A DNA stretch of 64,000 nucleotides from Hamadaea sp013361475 (GCF_040654195.1 NZ_JBFAHM010000002.1:496001-560000), one strand, 5' to 3'. Counted from the first letter of the stretch, positions 33,188 to 41,946 are shown. Notes: generated by a model from the letters alone, not told the origin. Numbers and translations are program-made.

Positions 33188-34009
33188 ATGCGCTTCGGGA
33201 TCTACGTCGCGATCCTCGGCGACCTCGCCGACCCCCGGAAGACGGTGCAGCTCGCCCGGACGGCCGAGGCGGCGGGCTGGGAAGCCCTGTTCGTCTGGGA
33301 CCATCTGGCCTTCGCCTGGGGCACCCCGTCCGCCGACGCCTGGGTCACGCTGTCGGCCGCGGCGACGGTGACCGAGCGGCTGCTGCTGGGACCGGCGGTG
33401 ACCCCGCTGCCCCGGCGCCGACCGGCGATCGTCGCGCAGACCGTCGCCACCCTCGACCTGCTCAGCTCCGGGCGTGTGGTGTTCACCGCCGGGCTGGGCG
33501 GGATGGCAGCCGAATACGCGGCGTTCGGCGAGGACGTGTCGGCCAAGACCCGGGCCGCCCGGCTGGACGAAGGTCTGTCGATCCTGGACCGGTTGTGGCG
33601 CGGCGGTCCCGTCACCCACGCCGGTAAGCACTACACAGTGGACGGTGTGACGCTGGCTCCGCTGCCGGTCACCCGGCCCCGGGTGCCGATCTGGATCGGC
33701 GGATACGCCCCGGCGGCACTGCGCCGGGCGGCCGCCTGGGACGGCTGGGTCGGCGGCGGAGACGACGAGCAAGGCCGGATGACGACGACGCCGGAGAAGC
33801 TCCACGACATCGTCCGCGAGATCGGGCGGCACCGGCCGACCATGGCCGGCTATGAGATCGCGCTGTCCGGCGTCAGCACACCGGCCGACGGCGCACTGGT
33901 CTCCGCATACGCCGACGCCGGGCTGACCTGGTGGCTGGAGCACCTGCACGGCTTCCGCGGCGACTTCGACGCCCTGCTCGACCGGGTGGCCGCCGGTCCA
34001 CCCCGCTGA
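33188..34009 (+). CDS. LLM-class flavin/F420-dependent oxidoreductase
   Basis: A 273-residue luciferase-like TIM-barrel oxidoreductase (FMN or F420 cofactor). Family motifs are ARTAEAAGWEALFVWDHLAF near residues 24-43, the LLLGPAVTPLPRRRP core strand, and ELLSSGR-like LDLLSSGRVVFTAGLG; it ends with WWLEHLHGF. Actinomycete members with a Trp/Arg-rich N-terminus often use F420. It follows the hydrolase by 28 bases on the same strand and may be in its operon. The substrate is unknown. Confidence 0.9.
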   Translation: MRFGIYVAILGDLADPRKTVQLARTAEAAGWEALFVWDHLAFAWGTPSADAWVTLSAAATVTERLLLGPAVTPLPRRRPAIVAQTVATLDLLSSGRVVFTAGLGGMAAEYAAFGEDVSAKTRAARLDEGLSILDRLWRGGPVTHAGKHYTVDGVTLAPLPVTRPRVPIWIGGYAPAALRRAAAWDGWVGGGDDEQGRMTTTPEKLHDIVREIGRHRPTMAGYEIALSGVSTPADGALVSAYADAGLTWWLEHLHGFRGDFDALLDRVAAGPPR

Positions 34010-34033
34010 CCCGCACCCGCCGCCAGCCATAGC

Positions 34034-34073
34034 GCATCTGCGAGGTTGAGCGAGCTGTACAGCTGGCATCTGC
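34034..34073. promoter_or_regulatory. Repeats upstream of modA (candidate molybdate operator)
   Basis: GCATCTGC occurs twice in direct orientation (34034-34041 and 34066-34073), exactly 32 bases apart. A perfect 12-bp palindrome AGCTGTACAGCT (34053-34064) lies between them. The cluster ends 20 bases before the modA ATG, where a repressor of the ModE kind would act. Confidence 0.5.
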
Positions 34074-34092
34074 AAGTCATAGGGTATCGGTC

Positions 34093-34878
34093 ATGAGATT
34101 CCGCGCGCTCGTCGCGACCCTGGCCGCCGCCCTCGCGCTGACCGCCTGCTCCGGGGGGAGTGGTGACGCCGGGACGTCCGCCTCGTCGGGGACGCCCGGC
34201 GTCACCGGTGAGGTCACCGTGTTCGCGGCGGCGTCGCTGACCGAGTCGTTCAGGCGGATCGGCAAGGACTTCGAGACGGCGTACCCCGGTGTGAAGGTGA
34301 CCTTCAACTTCGCGGGCAGCTCCGCGCTGGGCACCCAGATCACTCAGGGCGCCCCCGCCGACCTGTTCGCCGCGGCGAGCCCGGCGACCATGAAGACCGT
34401 CACCGACGCCGGACTGGCCGAGGGCGAGCCGGTCACCTTCGTGCGCAACCAGCTCGTCATCGCCGTGGCGAAAGGGAACCCGAAGGGCATCACGGGCTTG
34501 GCCGGTCTCACCCAGCCGGGGCTGAAGGTCGCGCTCTGCGCCGAGCAGGTCCCCTGCGGCGCAGCCGCGAAGAAGGCCTTGGCGGCGGCCTCGGTCCAGC
34601 TCACCCCCGTGACGCTGGAGCAGGACGTCAAGGCGGCCCTGCAGAAGGTCAAGCTGGGCGAGGTCGACGCCGCGCTGGTCTACCGCACCGACGCGCAGGC
34701 CGCCACGGCCGACGTCGCCGCCGTGGAGTTCCCCGAGTCGGCGACCGCGGTCAACGACTACCCGATCGCGGTGGTGAAGAACGCGCCCAACAAGACCGCC
34801 GCACAGAAGCTGCTCGAGTGGATCCGCTCGGACAAGGGCATGGCGGTGCTCACCCAGGCCGGTTTCCAGACTCCGTGA
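34093..34878 (+). CDS. modA: Molybdate ABC transporter substrate-binding lipoprotein ModA
   Basis: A 261-residue lipoprotein with signal and lipobox LALTACSGG (Cys about 19). The mature protein starts with VTVFAAASLTESFRRIGKDFE, the hallmark of ModA, followed by FNFAGSSALGTQITQGAPAD, whose Ser/Ala residues bind the oxyanion, and LVYRTDAQAA near the C-terminus. It delivers molybdate or tungstate to ModBC. It is the first gene of the modABC operon; modB begins 18 bases later. Confidence 0.97.
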   Translation: MRFRALVATLAAALALTACSGGSGDAGTSASSGTPGVTGEVTVFAAASLTESFRRIGKDFETAYPGVKVTFNFAGSSALGTQITQGAPADLFAAASPATMKTVTDAGLAEGEPVTFVRNQLVIAVAKGNPKGITGLAGLTQPGLKVALCAEQVPCGAAAKKALAAASVQLTPVTLEQDVKAALQKVKLGEVDAALVYRTDAQAATADVAAVEFPESATAVNDYPIAVVKNAPNKTAAQKLLEWIRSDKGMAVLTQAGFQTP

Positions 34879-34895
34879 TCCGGCATGCTGATCTC

Positions 34896-35693
34896 GTGAG
34901 CGAGGCACGAAGGGGCGCCCGGGCACCGATCGCGCTGCTGATCCCGGCAGCGCTCGGGCTCGCCTTCCTGGTGCTGCCGCTGGCCGGTCTGCTGATCCGG
35001 ACGCCGTGGCGCAGCCTGCCGGAGCGGCTGACCGCGCCCGGTGTGCTCGCCGCGTTGCGGCTGTCGCTGCTGACCGCGACGCTCGCCACCGTTGTGTGCG
35101 TACTGCTGGGTGTGCCGCTGGCCTGGCTGCTGGCCCGGACCGAGTTCCCCGGCCGCCGCGTGGTCCGGGCGCTGGTCACCGTGCCGTTGGTGTTGCCGCC
35201 GGTGGTCGGCGGCGTCGCGCTGCTGCTCGTCTTCGGCCGCCGGGGTCTGGTCGGGCAGTGGCTGGACTCGGCGTTCGGGATCGCCCTGCCGTTCACGACG
35301 GCGGGCGTCGTCGTGGCCGAGGCGTTCGTCGCGATGCCTTTCCTGGTCATCGCGGTCGAAGGGGCCCTGCGCGGGTCGGACACCCGCTACGAGGAGGCGG
35401 CGGCGACGCTCGGCGCCGGCCGCTTCGCGGTCTTCCGCCGCGTCACGCTGCCGCTGGTCGCCCCCGGAGTGGCGGCCGGAGCCGTCCTGTGCTGGGCACG
35501 CGCGCTCGGCGAATTCGGTGCGACGATCACCTTCGCCGGCAACTTCCCGGGGCGTACGCAGACCATGCCGCTGGCCGTCTATCTGGCCCTGGAGACCGAC
35601 CTGGACGCCGCCCTCGTGCTCAGCCTCATCCTGCTGGCGGTCTCGGTCGGCATCCTGGCCGCCCTGCGGGACAAATGGATCACGAGCCCATGA
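34896..35693 (+). CDS. modB: Molybdate ABC transporter permease ModB
   Basis: A 265-residue inner-membrane permease with about five or six helices. The conserved EAA loop, which contacts ModC, is visible as EEAAATLGAGRFAVFRRVTL followed by LPLVAPGVAAGAVLCWARALGEFGAT. ALGEFGAT with FAGNFPGRTQTMPLAVY is the ModB C-terminal signature. The GTG at 34896 is chosen because an earlier in-frame start would lie inside modA. The stop overlaps the modC start. Confidence 0.95.
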   Translation: MSEARRGARAPIALLIPAALGLAFLVLPLAGLLIRTPWRSLPERLTAPGVLAALRLSLLTATLATVVCVLLGVPLAWLLARTEFPGRRVVRALVTVPLVLPPVVGGVALLLVFGRRGLVGQWLDSAFGIALPFTTAGVVVAEAFVAMPFLVIAVEGALRGSDTRYEEAAATLGAGRFAVFRRVTLPLVAPGVAAGAVLCWARALGEFGATITFAGNFPGRTQTMPLAVYLALETDLDAALVLSLILLAVSVGILAALRDKWITSP

Positions 35694-36748
35694 CCGGCCT
35701 GGACGCGCAGCTGATCGTGCGCCGCACCGGCGGCTTCCAGCTCGACGTACGCCTGACCGTCGCCGCCGGAGAAGTCGTGGCGCTGCTCGGCCCGAACGGG
35801 GCCGGCAAGTCGACCGCCCTCCGGGCGCTGGCGGGGCTGCTACCGCTCAGCGACGGACACCTGACGCTCGACGGCCGGGTGCTCGACCGGCCCGGTGACG
35901 GCGTCCTCGTGCCACCTGAGCGCCGTCCCATCGGCGTGGTCTTCCAGGACTACCTGCTGTTCCCGCACTTGACCGCGTTGGACAACGTCGCCTTCGGTCC
36001 CCGTCATCACGGCCGGAGCACGGCCGAGGCCCGGGCGACCGCGGCCGTGTGGCTCGACCGGGTCGGCTTGGCGGCGTACGCCCGGAGCAAGCCGCGCCAG
36101 CTGTCGGGCGGGCAGGCGCAACGCGTCGCGTTGGCCCGGGCGCTCGCCGTCGAACCGGCGTTGCTGCTGCTCGACGAACCGCTGGCCGCCCTCGACGCGC
36201 GTACGCGCCTGGAGACCCGGGCCCAGTTGCATCGCCATCTCGGCGATCATCCCGGGGCGACGCTGCTGGTGACGCACGACCCGTTGGACGCGCTCGTCCT
36301 CGCCGACCGGCTGATCATCGTGGAGAACGGCGTCGTCGTGCAGGAAGGCGACGCCGCGGCGATCACCGCCCGGCCGCGTACCGACTATGTCGCGCAGCTC
36401 GTCGGCCTGAACTTGTACCGCGGGCACGCCGACGGCCACACCATCACCGTGCCGGGCGGATTCGCGCTGACCGCCGCCGACACCGTCCGCGGCGACGCGT
36501 TCGTCGCGTTCCCACCGAGCGCGCTGGCCCTCTATCCGACGCGGCCCGACGGCAGCCCGAGCAACACCTGGCCCGCCACCATCACCGGTGTCCAGCAGCA
36601 CGGCGACTACCTGCGCATCCAGCTCTCCGGACCGATCGAGGCGGCCGCCGACATCACCCCGGCCGCTGCCGTTCGCCTGCATCTCGCCCCCGGCCAGCCG
36701 GTGTGGGCCGCTCTGAAGGCGACCGAGACGCGAGCGTATCCGGCCTGA
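35690..36748 (+). CDS. modC: Molybdate ABC transporter ATPase ModC
   Basis: A 352-residue ATPase. It has Walker A (LLGPNGAGKSTALRAL), the Q-loop (VFQDYLLFPHLTALDNV), the ABC signature (LSGGQAQRVALARAL), Walker B (LLLLDEPLAALD) and the H-loop (LVTHDPLDAL). The C-terminal part (about 285-350) is a TOBE/molybdate-binding domain as in ModC. The ATG overlaps the modB stop by four bases (ATGA). The ATPase powers molybdate import for Moco enzymes. Confidence 0.95.
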   Translation: MTGLDAQLIVRRTGGFQLDVRLTVAAGEVVALLGPNGAGKSTALRALAGLLPLSDGHLTLDGRVLDRPGDGVLVPPERRPIGVVFQDYLLFPHLTALDNVAFGPRHHGRSTAEARATAAVWLDRVGLAAYARSKPRQLSGGQAQRVALARALAVEPALLLLDEPLAALDARTRLETRAQLHRHLGDHPGATLLVTHDPLDALVLADRLIIVENGVVVQEGDAAAITARPRTDYVAQLVGLNLYRGHADGHTITVPGGFALTAADTVRGDAFVAFPPSALALYPTRPDGSPSNTWPATITGVQQHGDYLRIQLSGPIEAAADITPAAAVRLHLAPGQPVWAALKATETRAYPA

Positions 36749-36756
36749 TCGTTGAA

Positions 36757-37875
36757 TCACTTCTCGCTGAAGGTACGCGTCTCGGCGACGATCGAGGCGG
36801 TCACCTTGTGCATGCCCTTGCCGGCGCTCAACGCCCGCCGCTGGCGCTCGGCCGACGTGCCCCGCTTGGCGAGGTCCAGCAACGCCTCGTCGACGTACGC
36901 GTCGTCGCCGGAGGCCTCCAACGCCGGGCGGACGTGCCGGACGAAGCGGCGTACCAGGTCCTTGGAGGCGACGGCCTCGCCGGCGACGGCGTCCACCAGC
37001 TTGCCGCGCAGTCCCGAACGGGCGGCCCGCCACGTCGCGCCGCGCAGCAGCTCGTCGGCGACGTCGGGGATCGGATCGCCGCGTTCCTCCTCCTCGGCCG
37101 CGGTGACCACGAGCGCCCGCGCGAGCGCGGCGATCAGCAGCACGTCGTCGAGCAACGGGCAGGCGTCGGCGATGCGCAGCTCCAGCGTCGGATACCGCTG
37201 CGAGGGCCGGACGTCGTAGTAGATCATCCCGTAGTCGCCGATCACCCCGGCCTCGATCAGCTTGTCGATCCGGCGGTGGTATTCGGCGCGGTCGGCGAAC
37301 AGCGGCATCGGGCCCGACGTCGGCCAACGCGAGAGCACCACCGCCCGATAGGAGGCGTACCCGGTGTCCTGATTCTGGAAGAAGGGCGACCCACCGGAGA
37401 GCGCGAGCAACACGGGCAGCCAGCCGCGGATCCGCCGGATGAGATGGAAGGCCAGCTCCTCGTCCGGTACGCCCACCTGCACCTGGCACGCGCAGACCTG
37501 CTGCTCGACGGCGAGCCGCCGGTACTCGTCGGAGATGCGGCGGTAGCGCTCGTCGGGGTAGACCGGCGCGGTGACGATGCCGCAGTCGGGCACTGTGCCG
37601 GCTGCGGCGATCCAGAGACCGACCTGATCGCCGGCCCGGATGAGGGTCGTCCTGGTGGCGACGAGCGCCTGCCGCAGCTCGGTCAGGTCGTGGCAGACCG
37701 GTGTCGCGGTCTCGACCATGGCCTGCTGGAACTCCTGGTTCGGCAGGCCGAACACGTCGTGCGCCCCGAAGGCCGCCAGCAGCTGCCGCGCGCCGGGCGC
37801 CAGCCGGCCCGTGGCCGGGTTGAGCAGGTGGAACTCCTCTTCCACCCCGAAGGTCAGCCCGACGCCGCGGTCCAT
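36757..37875 (-). CDS. Carboxylate-amine ligase of the YbdK/GCS2 family
   Basis: A 372-residue glutamate-cysteine ligase-like enzyme. It opens with LTFGVEEEFHLLN, the ATP/metal Glu-rich motif of the GCS2 group, and continues with EFQQAMVETATPVC, LALSGGSPFFQNQDTGYASYR and YPTLELRIADACPL. YbdK proteins have weak gamma-glutamyl-cysteine activity. In mycothiol-using actinomycetes the physiological role is unclear. The ATG is at 37873-37875 and the gene converges with modC with an 8-base gap. Confidence 0.92.
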   Translation of the reverse strand: MDRGVGLTFGVEEEFHLLNPATGRLAPGARQLLAAFGAHDVFGLPNQEFQQAMVETATPVCHDLTELRQALVATRTTLIRAGDQVGLWIAAAGTVPDCGIVTAPVYPDERYRRISDEYRRLAVEQQVCACQVQVGVPDEELAFHLIRRIRGWLPVLLALSGGSPFFQNQDTGYASYRAVVLSRWPTSGPMPLFADRAEYHRRIDKLIEAGVIGDYGMIYYDVRPSQRYPTLELRIADACPLLDDVLLIAALARALVVTAAEEEERGDPIPDVADELLRGATWRAARSGLRGKLVDAVAGEAVASKDLVRRFVRHVRPALEASGDDAYVDEALLDLAKRGTSAERQRRALSAGKGMHKVTASIVAETRTFSEK

Positions 37876-38052
37876 GAGCTAACCATGTCAGGTGTGGTCG
37901 CCCTGTTCACGCCCAATGCCGGATTCATACGCGATAACCAGCTTTTGTGGTATTGATGCGCCCTCCCCAGGAGACGGCGACGCCGGCGGCCGCCCACTCA
38001 GCGGCGGCACGCCGGCGTACACGTCAGTCCATTGAGGATACATTGACGTTCG
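37876..38052. other. Intergenic region, no feature recognised
   Basis: The 177 bases between the ligase start and the GT87 stop are slightly AT-rich and should contain the ligase promoter, reading leftward. I find no strong palindrome, RNA gene or supported small frame. Confidence 0.4.
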
Positions 38053-39219
38053 TCACATTACAATTGCACGCTCACGGTCGGCTTCGGGCACGACGATGGC
38101 CGGAGGCGCCACGGCCGGCATCGCCGCCAGGCGACCCGCGTACGCGAGGAAACCCAGCCCGCACAACAGGAAGCAGTTCGCGACCGCGGTGACCCAGCCG
38201 TGCCAGCCGTACTCCCCGGGCCCGCCGAAGTGCGGAGTCCACCACATCGGCGCGAGCACGAAGACCGCGTACGCCGCCGCAGCCGCGACCCGGGGCGCCC
38301 GGCCACCCCGGAGCAGCACCGCCAGGGCCGGCACCACCCAGACCCAGTGGTGCGCCCACGAGATCGGCGACACCAGCAAACCGGTCACCCCCGTCGCCGC
38401 GACAGCGGCCAGCCAGTCCCCGCGCCGGGCCAGCCGAGCCGCGATCACCAGTCCGGCGACGCCGATGACCGCCGGGATCACCGGATACCAGGCGTCGATG
38501 CCGGGATCGTTGGTGAACAGCCGCCGCAGCATCCCGTACGGCGACTGGTTGCTGATGTACGGCGCGCCCACTCGGGACGTGTCGAAGAACAAGTGCAGCC
38601 AGTACAACCGGGACGCCTCCGGCGCCACGAGCAATCCGAGCAGTCCGCAGCTCACGAAGGTCACGACGGCCGTCACGGCGGCCCGCGTACGCCCCGCGGC
38701 CAGCAGGAACACGATGAAGATCGCAGGCGTCAGCTTGATCGCGGCCGCGATCCCGATCCAGACCCCGCCGGAGCGCCCCCGCGACACCAGCCACACGTCG
38801 AGCAGGATCATCCCGAACAGCAGCAGGTTGATCTGCGCCTGGAACAGCGAGTGGTAAACCGGCTCCAGCAGCAGCCCGGCCGCTACCGCCGTCGCCAACG
38901 ACAGCCGGGTGACGGGCCGCCCGGCCAGCCGCATGACCACGGCACAGCCCCCGGCGAACGCCGCCACCGACAACAGCTGCCAGAGCAGCCGCCCGAGCGT
39001 CAGCGGCAGCACCGACCACGGTGCGAACACGAGCGCGGCGAACGGCGAATACGTGAACCAGTGGGCCAGCGCCTGCTCGGTGTAGAGCCGGGCGTCGTCG
39101 GCGACGGCCTGGCCGCCCCACATGTAGACGGAGAAGTCGAGCGACTCCCAGAGCAGGGTGAAGACGACGAGGGCGACGACCTCGATTGCCAGGGCGGCGT
39201 AGACGGCTCGCTTGATCAT
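38053..39219 (-). CDS. GT87-family polyprenyl-phosphate-mannose mannosyltransferase-like membrane protein
   Basis: A polytopic membrane protein of about 388 residues and the GT87/DUF2029 family, with roughly nine or ten helices. The family pattern shows FSVYMWGGQAVADDARLYTE near residues 28-47 (short loop with the catalytic-type Asp), LLWQLLSVAAFAGG, NLLLFGMILLDVWLVSR, IGIAAAIKLTPAIFIVFLL and SPISWAHHWVWVVPALAVLL. Such enzymes add mannose from lipid-linked donors to cell-wall glycolipids or arabinogalactan-like polymers. ATG 39219 is taken because GGGTGG precedes it; GTG 39228 is possible. Confidence 0.92.
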   Translation of the reverse strand: MIKRAVYAALAIEVVALVVFTLLWESLDFSVYMWGGQAVADDARLYTEQALAHWFTYSPFAALVFAPWSVLPLTLGRLLWQLLSVAAFAGGCAVVMRLAGRPVTRLSLATAVAAGLLLEPVYHSLFQAQINLLLFGMILLDVWLVSRGRSGGVWIGIAAAIKLTPAIFIVFLLAAGRTRAAVTAVVTFVSCGLLGLLVAPEASRLYWLHLFFDTSRVGAPYISNQSPYGMLRRLFTNDPGIDAWYPVIPAVIGVAGLVIAARLARRGDWLAAVAATGVTGLLVSPISWAHHWVWVVPALAVLLRGGRAPRVAAAAAYAVFVLAPMWWTPHFGGPGEYGWHGWVTAVANCFLLCGLGFLAYAGRLAAMPAVAPPAIVVPEADRERAIVM

Positions 39220-39237
39220 GCGGGCCACCCTACACCG

Positions 39238-39262
39238 CGCGTATACTCTCAGCGTATACGCG
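39238..39262. promoter_or_regulatory. 9-bp inverted repeat upstream of the GT87 gene
   Basis: Perfect arms CGCGTATAC (39238-39246) and GTATACGCG (39254-39262) enclose 7 bases. The site is 19 bases upstream of the ATG chosen for the GT87 gene and should overlap its promoter. It is an operator candidate of unknown regulator. Confidence 0.65.
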
Positions 39263-39273
39263 GGAAGAATAAT

Positions 39274-39304
39274 GCCCTGACCAGCTGGTTCGCTAGATCA
39301 GGGC
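39274..39304 (-). terminator. Candidate terminator of the ArsR-AHSA1-GNAT operon
   Basis: GCCCTGA (39274-39280) and TCAGGGC (39298-39304) form a 7-bp stem around 17 bases, beginning 16 bases beyond the GNAT stop on the minus strand. There is no strong T tract, so confidence is moderate. Confidence 0.45.
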
Positions 39305-39319
39305 TGCTCGGTGAGGTGG

Positions 39320-39850
39320 TCAGGCCGCTTCGTCGTCCACGAGTCGCTGGAACAGCAGGTGATCCTGCCACTCGCCGTCGATCTTGAGGTAGCGCCGGGC
39401 GACGCCGATCTCCTCGAATCCGTTGCGCCGCAGCACCTTCTGCGATCCGGCGTTGTGCAGGAGCGTACCGGCCTCCAGCCGGTGCAGGCCCAGCCCGCCG
39501 AACGCGAGGTCGACGACGGCCGCGACGGCGGCGGAGGCGACACCGCGGCCGTTGGCCGCCTGGGCGACCCAGTAGCCGAGATGCGCACCCTGGACCGGGC
39601 CGCGTTCGATCGCGGTCAGCGAGATCATGCCGAGGATCTCCCCGGTCGCCTGGCTCGTGATGACACGCCGGTCCTCGATGCCGGCCGCCCGGGCGGCTTC
39701 GCCGACCGCGAGCCGTGCCTCCTGGCCATCCTTGGTGAAGAACGTCTCGTCGCGTACGGGTTCGAAGGGCCGCAGGAACTCGCGGTTCTCCGTGTAGAGG
39801 CGGCTCAACTCCGCGGCATCGGCGATCACCGCCGGACGGATCCGGATCAT
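39320..39850 (-). CDS. RimJ/RimL-type GNAT acetyltransferase
   Basis: A 176-residue GNAT protein: the start MIRIRPAVIADAAELSRLY, the acyl-CoA motif GYWVAQAANGRGVASAAVAA, the catalytic-side segment LHRLEAGTLLHNAGSQKVLR and NGFEEIGVARRYLKIDG. It is the third gene of an operon. Its ATG (39850) overlaps the stop of the AHSA1-like gene by four bases (ATGA), so the earlier in-frame start inside that gene is rejected. Confidence 0.92.
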   Translation of the reverse strand: MIRIRPAVIADAAELSRLYTENREFLRPFEPVRDETFFTKDGQEARLAVGEAARAAGIEDRRVITSQATGEILGMISLTAIERGPVQGAHLGYWVAQAANGRGVASAAVAAVVDLAFGGLGLHRLEAGTLLHNAGSQKVLRRNGFEEIGVARRYLKIDGEWQDHLLFQRLVDDEAA

Positions 39851-40383
39851 CGGCCGACGGTACCCCGCAGCTCCTCCGCGTACGCGTCGTGCAGGCCCTG
39901 CCAGCCGTGGTCGAGTGCGGCCCGGCCCCGGATCGGCGGGACGGGATCGCCGTCGAGCAGGCGCTCGGCAACGTCGAGGCACAGGTGCCAACCGGCGGCG
40001 GCACGAGGCAGGTCGTCCGTTCCGGCGACGGTGTGCCGCAACGTCAACCGGGTCCCGGCCGGCGTCGGGGTCAGCTCCCAGCGCAGCAGATCCTCGCCCC
40101 AGGCGTACTCCAGCAGGGACGGCGGTTCGGCGCGCAGCACGGTGGCTGGAAGCTCCACGCCGAGCTCACCGTCGATCATCGTAAGCGTTGTGGGACCCGG
40201 TTCGCCGAGGTCGCGCTCGGCCCGGAACGGCGCCCACTCCCCCAACTGCGCCGGGTCGGTCAAGGCCGCCCACACCCGCGCCGGCGGATGGGCCAGGTCA
40301 CGGACGAACGCCAGGGTCCACCGGCCGTCTTCGGTACGCACCGCGTCGGCTTCGCGCAGCGGGCCGGGTTCGAAGGTGCTCAT
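39847..40383 (-). CDS. SRPBCC/AHSA1-like domain protein
   Basis: A 178-residue START-like protein of the AHSA1 group: LAFVRDLAHPPARVWAALTD followed by LGEWAPFRAERDLGEPGP is the family start. The later WELTPTPAGTRLTLRHTVAG and LDVAERLLDGDPVPP complete the helix-grip fold. It could bind a lipid or small hydrophobic molecule. It lies between ArsR and GNAT genes, and both boundaries overlap by four bases, so the three form one tightly coupled operon. Confidence 0.9.
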   Translation of the reverse strand: MSTFEPGPLREADAVRTEDGRWTLAFVRDLAHPPARVWAALTDPAQLGEWAPFRAERDLGEPGPTTLTMIDGELGVELPATVLRAEPPSLLEYAWGEDLLRWELTPTPAGTRLTLRHTVAGTDDLPRAAAGWHLCLDVAERLLDGDPVPPIRGRAALDHGWQGLHDAYAEELRGTVGR

Positions 40384-40700
40384 GATTCCTCCAAGGCTTT
40401 CCGGTCGAGGTGGCGCTCCAGCGCGTCGAGGTGCCGGGGCCACAGCTCGCGATAGGGCGCGAGCCATTCGTCGACGGTTCGCAATGGCGCCGCCTCGATC
40501 CGGTAGACCCGGGTCTGCGCGGCGACTTGGCTCGTCACGAAGCCGGCCTCCCGCAACACCTTGAGGTGTTTGGAGACCGACGGCTGACTGATCGCCAGCG
40601 TGCCGACCAGGTCCCCGACCGTGCGGGGCGACCGGCGGAGCTCGTCCAGGATGCGGCGCCGGGTCGGTTCGGCGAGAACGGCGAAGGCGTCAACTGCCAC
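40380..40700 (-). CDS. ArsR-family winged-helix regulator
   Basis: A 106-residue ArsR-type repressor. The HTH is visible in FAVLAEPTRRRILDELRRSP and VGTLAISQPSVSKHLKVLREAG. No metal-binding CxC is present, so it belongs to the non-metal group that usually pairs with AHSA1 proteins in an auto-regulated operon. It is the first gene of ArsR-AHSA1-GNAT. The promoter must lie just upstream, in the gap 40701-40824. Confidence 0.92.
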   Translation of the reverse strand: MAVDAFAVLAEPTRRRILDELRRSPRTVGDLVGTLAISQPSVSKHLKVLREAGFVTSQVAAQTRVYRIEAAPLRTVDEWLAPYRELWPRHLDALERHLDRKALEES

Positions 40701-40749
40701 GCCTCCTAATATGCCTCCCGCGTTATATGCCTGTCAAGGAATGCTCCCT

Positions 40750-40811
40750 GTTGACCATGGAGTTTCCGGCCTCGACACACCGTCGAGACGACCGTTGACT
40801 CCATGATCAAC
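40750..40811 (-). terminator. Nested hairpin downstream of the galactanase gene
   Basis: GTTGACCATGGAGT (40750-40763) and ACTCCATGATCAAC (40798-40811) form 14-bp arms with one C/A mismatch, which is a G-U wobble in the minus-strand transcript. Inside them, CTCGAC and GTCGAG (40771-40776, 40782-40787) form a second hairpin. It follows the galactanase stop by 13 bases and is probably its terminator. Confidence 0.65.
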
Positions 40812-40824
40812 GGGGCGGGGTGAC

Positions 40825-41946
40825 CTAGGGGGTCCAGATGACGTTGGGGTTGATGTGGCCGGTCCAGTTGAAGATGGCCATGTTGTCCCACTGGTTGCCG
40901 GTGCCGTTGATGTTCGCCGGGTCCCAGCCGTTGCCGGCGACGGCGTACCAGGTCGGCTCCCAGTAGAAGACGCCGATGGCGCCCGCGTTGCGGGCGGTGT
41001 TCTGCACGTGCGTGAACTCGGTGGCCTGCCCCGACCAGGACGCCGAGTAGCCGCTGCAGGGCGCCGATCCGCTCACGGAGTTCGCCTCGCTGTCGGCATT
41101 GGCGGAGGTGAACGGGTACGCCGTCTCCATGATCGAGACCGGCTTGCCGTACCGGGTGCGGGCGTCGACGATGACGTTGTACAGGTTGGTCAGCGAGCCG
41201 TGCCAGAAGCAGTAGTACGACAGGCCGGTGATGTCCCAGACGACGCCCTTGGCCGTGATGCCGTCGTAGAACCAGCGCATGTTGGCGTCGCTGTCGGCGT
41301 CGGCGGTGTGGATGATGACCTTGGTGCCGCTGTTGCACGCCTTCGTCGCGTTGTAGCCGGCTTTCAGCAGCAGGCTCAGGTTGGTGAAGTCGTTGTTGAC
41401 CACCTTGCCGTCGTTCCAGAGCATGCCGACGTTGATCTCGTTGCCGATCTGGACGCTGTCCGGTGTGGTGCCCTGCGCCTTCAGACTGTTGCAGACGTCG
41501 TAGGTGTAGTTGTAGACGTCGGTCTGCAACGCGCTGATGCCGTGGCCGGCCCAGGCCGCCGGCTTGTACTGCTTGCCCGGGTCGGCCCAGGTGTCGGAGT
41601 AGTGGAAGTCGATGAGCAGGCTCAATCCCATGGCCTTCACCGTCTTCGCGTACGCCAGCACCTTGGCCTTGTTGTTGTAGCCGCTGGCCGGGTTGTTCCA
41701 GATGCGCAGCCGGACGTAGTTGACGCCGAGCGCCTCGAGGATGTCGAGCGGATCGCGGGCGACCCCGGACGCGTCGTAGTAGGGCGCACCGAGGTCGATC
41801 GCCCGCTGCACGGACGAGACGTCCGCGCCGCGCATCGTGAGGGTGTTGGCCGCCATGGCGGGGGCCGGTGCGGTGAGCGCTCCCGCCGCGACGGCGACGG
41901 CGGCCGTGGCGGCGGAAAGCGCGCGAGCGAGAGTGGGTCGGAGCAT
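40825..41946 (-). CDS. Secreted arabinogalactan endo-beta-1,4-galactanase (GH53)
   Basis: A 373-residue secreted glycoside hydrolase. The signal peptide runs to about residue 32 (ending APAMAANT). The GH53 barrel has the GADVSSVQRAIDLGA start, the VRLRIWNNPASG strand, the acid/base Glu in SVQIGNEINVGMLW and the nucleophile Glu in PVSIMETAYPFTSA. It cleaves beta-1,4-galactan of type I arabinogalactan outside the cell. GAGGAG precedes the ATG at 41946; an in-frame ATG at 42015 would cover the operator. It is the extracellular step of the galactan locus. Confidence 0.96.
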   Translation of the reverse strand: MLRPTLARALSAATAAVAVAAGALTAPAPAMAANTLTMRGADVSSVQRAIDLGAPYYDASGVARDPLDILEALGVNYVRLRIWNNPASGYNNKAKVLAYAKTVKAMGLSLLIDFHYSDTWADPGKQYKPAAWAGHGISALQTDVYNYTYDVCNSLKAQGTTPDSVQIGNEINVGMLWNDGKVVNNDFTNLSLLLKAGYNATKACNSGTKVIIHTADADSDANMRWFYDGITAKGVVWDITGLSYYCFWHGSLTNLYNVIVDARTRYGKPVSIMETAYPFTSANADSEANSVSGSAPCSGYSASWSGQATEFTHVQNTARNAGAIGVFYWEPTWYAVAGNGWDPANINGTGNQWDNMAIFNWTGHINPNVIWTP

